Source of the DNA: an uncultured bacterium
GTDB lineage: Bacteria; Cyanobacteriota; Vampirovibrionia; Gastranaerophilales; Gastranaerophilaceae
Direction: 5' to 3'
Length of the DNA: 52,608 nt
Assembly (NCBI GenBank): GCA_947361225.1
Contig: CANAIK010000006.1
Coordinates: forward strand, 1-52,608
Made by a program: the position numbers and the translations under genes. This document shows positions 18,606 through 24,169 of this stretch, one piece after another (the stretch's first letter is position 1; each line of letters opens with the position of its first letter). Under the pieces are notes generated by a model. That model made no database searches. It was not told the DNA's origin and worked only from the letters and a program-made list of their open reading frames with translations.

Positions 18606-18643
18606 GGTCGCTTTACAAAATGTCTCCTCTAGAGACTGCGATT
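18606..18643 (+). promoter_or_regulatory. Structured leader upstream of rplU (candidate L21 leader)
   Basis: The leader can fold into an outer stem GGTCGC (18606-18611) with GCGATT (18638-18643), with two G-U pairs. An inner stem GTCTC (18622-18626) with GAGAC (18632-18636) is separated from it by an asymmetric internal loop. Its position just before the L21 start matches ribosomal protein L21 leaders, which mediate autoregulation in other bacteria. Only the fold and place support this, and I did not match a consensus. Confidence 0.5.
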
Positions 18644-18664
18644 CCTTAAAAGAAAGGACATACA

Positions 18665-19018
18665 ATGTACGCAATAGTTGAAACAGGCGGAAAACAATAT
18701 AAACTTGAAGAAGGTAAATACACCGATATCGAGTTATTAGACGCTCAAGCAAACGACAAAGTAACTTTTGATAAAATCGTTATGTTAGTTAACGGCAAAA
18801 AATCTAAAGTTGGCAGACCCTATGTAACTTCAGCTACTGTTGATGGTACCGTTGTTAAAAATGACAAAGCTAAAAAAATAATTGTTTACAAACAACGTCC
18901 TAAAAAAGGAACAAGAGTTAAACAAGGTCACAGACAACAATTCACTCGTGTTATGATTAACAAAATTAACACAAAATCAAAATCAGCTAAAAGTGAAGAA
19001 ACAACAGGAGAAGAATAA
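18665..19018 (+). CDS. rplU: 50S ribosomal protein L21
   Basis: This is large-subunit ribosomal protein bL21, which binds 23S rRNA. The opening [19 protein letters not shown] and the later [20 protein letters not shown] are typical. The length of 117 residues includes a short charged tail ([12 protein letters not shown]) beyond the core. A ribosome site AAAGGA lies seven bases before the ATG. It is preceded by a consensus promoter and structured leader and followed two bases later by rpmA, the usual rplU-rpmA operon. Confidence 0.98.
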   Translation: MYAIVETGGKQYKLEEGKYTDIELLDAQANDKVTFDKIVMLVNGKKSKVGRPYVTSATVDGTVVKNDKAKKIIVYKQRPKKGTRVKQGHRQQFTRVMINKINTKSKSAKSEETTGEE

Positions 19019-19020
19019 AA

Positions 19021-19275
19021 ATGGCACATAAGAAGGGTGTAGGTTCATCAAAGAACGGTCGTGATTCCGAAAGTAAGAGATTAGGCGTTAAAAAATATGC
19101 CAATGAACAAGTTGTTGCAGGAAATATTATCGTAAGACAACGTGGTACTAAAATTCATCCCGGTAACAATGTAGGCATGGGCAAAGACTACACATTATTT
19201 GCTCTTACCGATGGAGTTGTTAAATTCGAACCATACAGAAGAACAAGAAAACAAGTTAGTGTTTACGCTCAATAA
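19021..19275 (+). CDS. rpmA: 50S ribosomal protein L27
   Basis: This is ribosomal protein bL27, whose N-terminal tail reaches the peptidyl transferase centre. The protein begins [16 protein letters not shown] with no cleavable N-terminal extension of the Firmicutes kind, which is evidence against a Firmicutes source. The core [20 protein letters not shown] and [15 protein letters not shown] are conserved. The length of 84 residues is normal. It follows rplU by two bases and no separate promoter is needed. An A+T-rich hairpin with a T run just after the stop may end the transcript. Confidence 0.98.
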   Translation: MAHKKGVGSSKNGRDSESKRLGVKKYANEQVVAGNIIVRQRGTKIHPGNNVGMGKDYTLFALTDGVVKFEPYRRTRKQVSVYAQ

Positions 19276-19294
19276 AAATTTATAAAAATAAAAC

Positions 19295-19323
19295 TTGAAA
19301 AATTTATAAAAGTTTTTTATAAT
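19295..19323 (+). promoter_or_regulatory. Promoter for tRNA-Asp
   Basis: TTGAAA (19295-19300) and TATAAT (19318-19323) are separated by 17 bases, about 41 bases before the tRNA. It overlaps an A+T-rich hairpin (AAAACTT at 19290-19296 with AAGTTTT at 19310-19316) that may also terminate rplU-rpmA. Confidence 0.7.
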
Positions 19324-19364
19324 AATAAAAGCGAAACAAAATTGAAAATTAAATATTAATGGAT

Positions 19365-19442
19365 GGGAGCGTAGCTCAGTTTGGTTAGAGCGCTTGCCTG
19401 TCACGCAAGAGGTCGCGAGTTCGAGCCTCGTCGTTCCCGCCA
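19365..19442 (+). tRNA. tRNA-Asp (anticodon GUC)
   Basis: The acceptor stem GGGAGCG (19365-19371) pairs with CGTTCCC (19432-19438). The anticodon stem CTTGC/GCAAG encloses the loop with GTC, and the T arm carries GTTCGAGCC. The discriminator is G and the CCA end is encoded (19440-19442). A terminator follows. Confidence 0.96.
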
Positions 19443-19459
19443 TTTATAAAATTAAAATT

Positions 19460-19481
19460 AGCACCTTTGGGTGCTTTTTTT
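19460..19481 (+). terminator. Intrinsic terminator after tRNA-Asp
   Basis: The stem AGCACC (19460-19465) with GGTGCT (19470-19475) has a four-base loop and is followed by a run of seven T. Confidence 0.9.
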
Positions 19482-19527
19482 ATTATACTGTAGTAATAGT
19501 TTTTATTGGTTTGACAGTAGAATTATA

Positions 19528-19556
19528 TTGAAAACAATAACAAATATTGCTATAAT
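19528..19556 (+). promoter_or_regulatory. Promoter of the parDE module
   Basis: TTGAAA (19528-19533) and TATAAT (19551-19556) are 17 bases apart, and TG at 19548-19549 makes an extended -10. The parD ATG is 33 bases downstream, with GAGGT before it. Antitoxins of this family usually bind their own promoter, so an operator is expected here. Confidence 0.8.
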
Positions 19557-19588
19557 ATATACATAGGTTGTCACAAAAGAGGTAGATT

Positions 19589-19825
19589 ATGAACATATCT
19601 TTAACTCCCGCATTAGAAAAATTTGTTCAAGATAAAGTTGCTACAGGACTTTATAATTCCGTTAGCGAAGTTATTAGAGAAGCCATAAGACTTTTAATGT
19701 CACAAGAAACAATCTCTCAAGAACGATTGAATATGTTATACAAAGACATTGAAATCGGTTTGAACGACAAACTTTCAATGGAAGGTTCCACAGCAATGAA
19801 AAAATTAATGCAGAAATATGAATAA
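19589..19825 (+). CDS. parD: ParD-family antitoxin (ribbon-helix-helix)
   Basis: This is a type II antitoxin and autorepressor. The N-terminus MNISLTPALEKFVQDKVATG followed by YNSVSEVIREAIRLL is the standard ParD/CopG ribbon-helix-helix DNA-binding fold. The C-terminal half is the charged toxin-binding tail (ERLNMLYKDIEIGLND). The length of 78 residues is normal. It has its own promoter with an extended -10 and overlaps the toxin gene by eight bases, the usual toxin-antitoxin layout. Confidence 0.93.
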   Translation: MNISLTPALEKFVQDKVATGLYNSVSEVIREAIRLLMSQETISQERLNMLYKDIEIGLNDKLSMEGSTAMKKLMQKYE

Positions 19826-20119
19826 TTCTAAATTTGAATTAAAGAGCATTGCATATGCTGATATAGAAACTATTGCAGACTATATTGCACAAAATAACAA
19901 AATTGCTGCTAAAAATCTGGTTGAAAAGTTTTATAACACATTTGAATTAATATGTTCACAACCTAAATGTGGAAGAATTCTAGATAGATTTCCCGATAAA
20001 TCTGTCAGGTTTTTTGTTGCAAAAAACATTATCTTGTGATTTACAAAATTGATAATAATATGATTCAAATATTAAGAGTATTAACAGACTATCAGGATAT
20101 ATACACTTTGTTGCAATAA
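19818..20119 (+). pseudogene. parE: ParE-family toxin, frame broken by a -1 shift
   Basis: The ATG frame starts MNNSKFELKSIAYADIETI and reads as ParE to SVRFFVAKN, then stops at TGA 20037-20039 after 73 residues. The missing C-terminus is encoded in the -1 frame (HYLVIYKIDNNMIQILRVL...) and ends at TAA 20117-20119. The join would give about 100 residues, the normal ParE length. Exactly at the join, in zero frame, lies A AAA AAC (20021-20027), the classical X XXY YYZ slippery heptamer. Loss of one A from a run of seven would give the same picture. ParE toxins poison DNA gyrase. The 73-residue product lacks the last strands of the fold and is probably inactive. Either the toxin is dead, it is made by frameshifting or slippage, or the base call is wrong. 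Confidence 0.82.
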
Positions 20120-20188
20120 ATTCAAATATTGTAGCCGTCTAAAACTGTCATTCTAAACTTTTTTACAATTGTCACCTTGAATAATTGT

Positions 20189-20968
20189 CTAAATTTTTCT
20201 AATATTCTCAACCATATCATCCAAAATTAGCATTATATCCGGATTTATTGCCCCTAATAAATTTATAATATCTTCCTCAAAATTTTGAGGCAATTTTTTA
20301 CAATTATTTTTTGCATATTCCACAAGTCTTTTTTCTCCGGGGTGTAGAATTTCATTTTTAGCAAACAAAATATCAAAATAACTTGCTATAAAAGCTGCGA
20401 TTCTATGATTAACACTAACAAAATCCCCTCTTTTTAGCGCTTTATTGATTTGTTCTGTATAAGAAGCAAACGGCTTATCTTTTAATAACATCATATTTCT
20501 TTTAATTATATTATCTTTTAATTTTTTCGGATAAGGGGTTTTGAGCTTGTCTTGCAAATTTTTTAGCCAATTATTTTTATCATAAATTATCCGATAATGC
20601 TTTAAGGTATGCAAAAAACAAGTCGTATAACCGTTAGAAGGGTAATATTTTTCCCAAACGTTGTTAATTGAATTCTCAAACCAATCGATATTCCATAACA
20701 TAACATCCAGTTGTTTATTCATTGTTTCAACAAAAAATTCATCACCGGAACCAAAATACTCACCCCCGACTTCAAAATTTGATGAATATTTTTTTACCAA
20801 TTCAAGCCTGTTTTCAATAGGAATATCTTTATCAACAAAAACATAAAGATCAATATCCGAAATCCTATCGGAAGTTTTATTGGAGGTTGATCCACCGATT
20901 GCAATAGCGCAAACTTGCGAATAGTTTATATATTCACTGCAAATTTTATCCAGATACTGATTAAACAT
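20189..20968 (-). CDS. Nucleotidyltransferase-fold protein (DUF4037-like)
   Basis: The N-terminus carries the nucleotidyltransferase signature GGSTSNKTSDRISDIDLYVF, with GGS and the DxD metal-binding pair at about residues 37-39. The remaining 200 residues are helical and end with LHPGEKRLVEYAK and a hydrophobic tail, which matches the DUF4037 type of family. Members resemble antibiotic nucleotidyltransferases and the nucleotidyltransferase subunits of MNT/HEPN modules, but no substrate is known to me. The length is 259 residues. The gene starts three bases after the flavoprotein gene and is probably cotranscribed with it. There is no HEPN partner next to it. Confidence 0.75.
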   Translation of the reverse strand: MFNQYLDKICSEYINYSQVCAIAIGGSTSNKTSDRISDIDLYVFVDKDIPIENRLELVKKYSSNFEVGGEYFGSGDEFFVETMNKQLDVMLWNIDWFENSINNVWEKYYPSNGYTTCFLHTLKHYRIIYDKNNWLKNLQDKLKTPYPKKLKDNIIKRNMMLLKDKPFASYTEQINKALKRGDFVSVNHRIAAFIASYFDILFAKNEILHPGEKRLVEYAKNNCKKLPQNFEEDIINLLGAINPDIMLILDDMVENIRKI

Positions 20969-20971
20969 TTT

Positions 20972-21502
20972 TTATAAGTTCTTCCCTAATTCATAGGCTT
21001 TTTTGACATAATCCGTATGATTAACATCCCCTAAAGACCACAAACTGGGAGCGATAATATTATCGGTATTTGTCCAGCCTAAAAATTCAAACATTCCTCT
21101 AAAATTCCCCAAAACAAGGTCTGCTGTTTCAATTGCATCGTCAGCATAAGTTAGAAAAACCATTGCTTTTTTGTTTTTGTGGAGTTTTTCATCAATCGAA
21201 TAGAATCTGTCAATCGTCATTTTAAGTTGGGAGGAAATTGAATAATAATAAATAGGACTTGCAAAAACCACCAAATCTGATTCGATAATTTCTTGTTTCA
21301 TTGTTTCAAAATCATCCTCAAAAACACATTTTGTCGAAGGTTTGCACTTATCGCAAGCAATACAGGGATGAACGTTTTTAAACGCACAATCAAACCTTGT
21401 AATTAAATGTCCTGATTCTTTTGCACCTTTAATAAAACTATCGACTAAAGTATTTGAGTTTCCGTTTTTTCTGGGACTTCCCGAAAGAACTAAAATTTTC
21501 AT
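20972..21502 (-). CDS. Flavodoxin-like NAD(P)H-dependent FMN oxidoreductase
   Basis: The FMN phosphate loop SGSPRKNGNSNTL near residue 7 and FASPIYYYSISSQLK for the isoalloxazine pocket identify the NADPH-dependent FMN reductase/iron-sulfur flavoprotein family. A cysteine cluster CIACDKCKPSTKC at about residues 48-60 is like that of iron-sulfur flavoproteins and of quinone or flavin reductases in anaerobes. The length of 176 residues is normal. Upstream on the minus strand the ribosome site is unusual: nine A (21522-21514) run directly into seven G (21513-21507), four bases before the ATG. It is followed by the nucleotidyltransferase gene. The electron acceptor is unknown. Confidence 0.85.
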   Translation of the reverse strand: MKILVLSGSPRKNGNSNTLVDSFIKGAKESGHLITRFDCAFKNVHPCIACDKCKPSTKCVFEDDFETMKQEIIESDLVVFASPIYYYSISSQLKMTIDRFYSIDEKLHKNKKAMVFLTYADDAIETADLVLGNFRGMFEFLGWTNTDNIIAPSLWSLGDVNHTDYVKKAYELGKNL

Positions 21503-21534
21503 ATTACCCCCCCTTTTTTTTTATTTTTCAATTC

Positions 21535-21560
21535 TAACATAAAAAAATTTTTTTATGTTA
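21535..21560. repeat. Perfect 26-base palindrome between divergent genes
   Basis: The half-site TAACATAAAAAAA (21535-21547) is followed immediately by its exact complement (21548-21560). It lies 32 bases upstream of the flavoprotein start and 30 bases upstream of the MmcQ/YjbR-like start. An operator for divergent control or an A/T-rich cruciform is possible. With no loop and no G/C in the core it is a poor terminator. Confidence 0.6.
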
Positions 21561-21590
21561 TTTTATAGTTACAAACCTAAAGGAAATTTT

Positions 21591-22262
21591 ATGGAAATTG
21601 AAAAAGAGATATTCAAAAAATGTTCTTTTGATTTTTTGCAGTTAAAAAACTATGGTTTTAAAAAAATTGATAACAATTATTTGTTTGAAACGACTTTTAA
21701 TGATAATTCTTTTAAAGCCGTTATTACGATTAATTCTAAAGGAGAAATTAAAGGAAAGGTTTTTGATTTAGAGAATTCGGATGAGTTTTTACCTTTAAAA
21801 AACAAAAACAACCAAGGGGCTTTTGTTTCAGAAATTAGAGAAAACTATAAAAATTTATTAATGGAAATTAAGAACAGTTGTTGTGTGGAAAAATATTTTA
21901 TATATTCTCAAGCAAATAGAATTACGAATAAAATATTTGAACAATACAATGCAAAACCGGAATTTTTATGGGAAAAAACGCCTGGAAGTGCTGTTTTTAG
22001 AAATTCTGCAACAAAAAAATGGTTTCTTGCGATTCTTGATATTAATAGAAATAAAATCCAAGAATCTAAGGACGAAATTGTAGAAATTGCACTTATTAAG
22101 CTAAAACCCGAAAAAATCGAAAAATTAACAAAACAAAAAAACTTTTATCCAGCTTATCATATGAACAAAAAACATTGGATAACAATAATTCTGGACGATA
22201 GTTTGTCTGATGATAGGATTTTGGAGTTAGTACAGGAAAGTTACAATTTAATCTTGAAATAG
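21591..22262 (+). CDS. MmcQ/YjbR-like family protein
   Basis: The C-terminal half (EFLWEKTPGSAVFRNSATKK through YHMNKKHWITIILDD and LVQESYNLIL) matches the MmcQ/YjbR family, a small double-wing fold often called DNA-binding although its role is uncertain. The N-terminal hundred residues (FKKCSFDFLQLKNYGF through VFDLENSDEFLPL) look like a second related half, giving 224 residues, about twice the single-domain length. I use ATG 21591 because AAAGGA stands six bases upstream. An in-frame ATG at 21555 lies within the A/T-rich region near the palindrome. It is divergent from the flavoprotein gene. Confidence 0.75.
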   Translation: MEIEKEIFKKCSFDFLQLKNYGFKKIDNNYLFETTFNDNSFKAVITINSKGEIKGKVFDLENSDEFLPLKNKNNQGAFVSEIRENYKNLLMEIKNSCCVEKYFIYSQANRITNKIFEQYNAKPEFLWEKTPGSAVFRNSATKKWFLAILDINRNKIQESKDEIVEIALIKLKPEKIEKLTKQKNFYPAYHMNKKHWITIILDDSLSDDRILELVQESYNLILK

Positions 22263-22308
22263 AAATTTATTTTTGCTAATATTTTTTTGTTATAAAGAGG
22301 AGAAGAAA

Positions 22309-23163
22309 ATGAAAAAGATTCTTAATTGTTTATTAACAGTTGCTCTTAGTCTGTCGTTAAGTTCTTATGGCGCAACTGCAACAAACTGGACAACCAAAGC
22401 AAATGTTGACAAGGTTAATAAAATCGGAAAAGCGCTTTTGCAAAAAAACAACCTTCCGACAAAAATTAATTTTAAAGTCATTGAAACAGACGAAATTAAC
22501 GCTTTTGCAAATGCAGATAAAGAAATTTGCGTTTACACGGGACTTTTAAAGTTCGTTAACAACGACGCTGAATTAGCAGGTGTTATTGCTCACGAAATCG
22601 GACATATTGTTAACAATCACGTTGCAAAACAAAACGTTGTGGGAACAATCACCTCAACTGCAATTTATAACGCAAACGTAAGTTCAACCGTAAAAGCCGG
22701 AGCAAACACGGTTAACAACCTTACTATGCTTAAAATGTCAAGAACAGAAGAATACGAAGCCGATATTACAGGGGTGGATTTAATTGCCCACGCAGGATAC
22801 AACCCTCTTGCAATGGTTTCTGTTTTGTATAAAATCGGTGGAAGTTACGCTGATTTTACCTCAACTCATCCCTCAGGAGACAAAAGAACAATGTATATTT
22901 ATGATTATATAACTTATACTTATCCTGACAAAGCAAAAGCCGGCTACACAACCGATTCTTACAAAAAATTCATGGCTTATGCTAAACCAATTGTAGACGA
23001 AAGAAACTCAAATCCTAAAAAACTTGCCGCTTTTAACAAACAACAAGCAAAACTAAAAGAAAAAAGAGCTCAAAAACTTGAGAAATACAAAACGGCAAAA
23101 GATTCAAACGGTTGGGACAAAACTTTTAACACCTTTAACACAATTAAAGCTATTACTAACTAA
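22309..23163 (+). CDS. Exported M48-family zinc metalloprotease
   Basis: A signal peptide (MKKILNCLLTVALSLSL..., to about residue 25) precedes an M48 peptidase domain. The zinc motif is HEIGHIVNNH with His95 and His99 as ligands and Glu96 as catalyst. The third ligand is expected in SRTEEYEAD at about Glu150. The THPSGDKR box at about 186-193 is also typical. Such BepA/YfgC- or LoiP-like proteases do quality control in the periplasm. The protein has no TPR tail; it ends in a Lys-rich stretch. The start is ATG 22309, preceded by AAAGAGGAG. It is followed by a strong terminator, so it is transcribed separately from the repeat protein after it. Confidence 0.92.
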   Translation: MKKILNCLLTVALSLSLSSYGATATNWTTKANVDKVNKIGKALLQKNNLPTKINFKVIETDEINAFANADKEICVYTGLLKFVNNDAELAGVIAHEIGHIVNNHVAKQNVVGTITSTAIYNANVSSTVKAGANTVNNLTMLKMSRTEEYEADITGVDLIAHAGYNPLAMVSVLYKIGGSYADFTSTHPSGDKRTMYIYDYITYTYPDKAKAGYTTDSYKKFMAYAKPIVDERNSNPKKLAAFNKQQAKLKEKRAQKLEKYKTAKDSNGWDKTFNTFNTIKAITN

Positions 23164-23181
23164 GAATCAAAAAAATCATAA

Positions 23182-23216
23182 AAATCACCCTCAATTGTTT
23201 ACTTTGAGGGTGATTT
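23182..23216 (+). terminator. Intrinsic terminator after the M48 protease gene
   Basis: A 13-base-pair stem, AAATCACCCTCAA (23182-23194) with its complement (23204-23216), has a nine-base loop and starts 18 bases after the stop codon. The following sequence is A/T-rich without a long T run. Confidence 0.85.
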
Positions 23217-23305
23217 ATTATAAGAATATTATTTCCAACAATTTGTTATTTTTTTTGGCAATTTTTTCTATTTTTCGGTTTTTTATAATTATATAAGGAG
23301 ATAAT

Positions 23306-24169
23306 ATGGGCTTTTTTAGTGCTTTAAGCAATATAAGACAAAATAAAAATAACTTTAAACAATGGGAACAAAAAGACGCTGACAGACAGGAACAAAGAAA
23401 AGCGCTTTATCAAAAACAACAACTTCCACAAGAAGTTATCGACAAAGCAAAAGCTAAAGGTAAGGTTATAATTAACACAATCGATATAATGGATAACCAC
23501 TCGGAAGAAGTTGCAGAAAACACAGAAACCGTGGTTATGCCCTTAGCCGGACTTGCAAATATGCTATTGCCTTTAATCCCCGGGGTTCCTGCGTTTAAGA
23601 TTTATCAAAAAGAACAAGCTAAGCACAAAGAACTTGTTAATACTTTTTTAAATTCCGAATCAGGAGAAGGTCTAAGAAACCTGGTAAATGAAATTCAAAA
23701 TAAAAACATTAAAGGATTTAAAAGTCGTGGATATATAAGTGCTTTTACCAATAAAAAGAATTTACAAGCGGTATTAAACGCTAAAGTTGAAGGGTTTGAC
23801 TCTAAAAAAGCATATAATGATTTATTGCGATATAAAAAAGAATTCCGTGAAATCAATGGGATTAAAAATCTTAAAAAAGCAGGGTTGATTGGTTTTGCAG
23901 CTACGGCCGGGACTGCAATTGCAACTTTTATCGCATCTAATATAATAGCAGCAAAAATTCAGGTTAAAAGTTCAAGAATTGCCCGCTGGCAATCAAGAGA
24001 AGAATTGAACGACCCTAAGAATTTTGTTCAATACACTGACGATCAAATAAAAACTGCAAAAGAAAACTTAGAAAAAAACCAAGAACCCGAAAAAAAATCC
24101 GGATTCAGTTTTGGACTTGGCGGATTGGGCAAAGGGCTTTTTAAAAAAGACAAAGATTTAAAGGATTAA
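23306..24169 (+). CDS. Repeat membrane protein of unknown function, 5' part (split by frameshift)
   Basis: I do not recognise a named family. The first ATG follows AAGGAG. The product has a charged coiled coil (10-70) ending in SEEVAENTETVV, a hydrophobic block (76-97), a helical region, and a hydrophobic Gly/Ala block (191-220). The signature KSSRIARWQSREELNDPKNF and VQYT (221-244) comes last before a Gly-Phe tail. The frame stops at TAA 24167-24169, but coding continues at once in the -1 frame, where the same module is repeated twice more. The real gene is therefore probably 23306-27054, about 1,250 residues. The role may be structural or membrane-shaping; this is a guess. It probably has its own promoter, since a terminator lies upstream. 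Confidence 0.7.
   Translation: MGFFSALSNIRQNKNNFKQWEQKDADRQEQRKALYQKQQLPQEVIDKAKAKGKVIINTIDIMDNHSEEVAENTETVVMPLAGLANMLLPLIPGVPAFKIYQKEQAKHKELVNTFLNSESGEGLRNLVNEIQNKNIKGFKSRGYISAFTNKKNLQAVLNAKVEGFDSKKAYNDLLRYKKEFREINGIKNLKKAGLIGFAATAGTAIATFIASNIIAAKIQVKSSRIARWQSREELNDPKNFVQYTDDQIKTAKENLEKNQEPEKKSGFSFGLGGLGKGLFKKDKDLKD

Noticed and set aside
19511-19516. TTGACA as the -35 of parDE
   Set aside because: It is 34 bases from the TATAAT; TTGAAA at 19528 has the ideal 17-base spacing.
24143-24148. Canonical slippery heptamer in the repeat protein
   Set aside because: The A run is phased AAA AAA GAC in zero frame, which does not form X XXY YYZ; a lost T further on fits the module alignment better.
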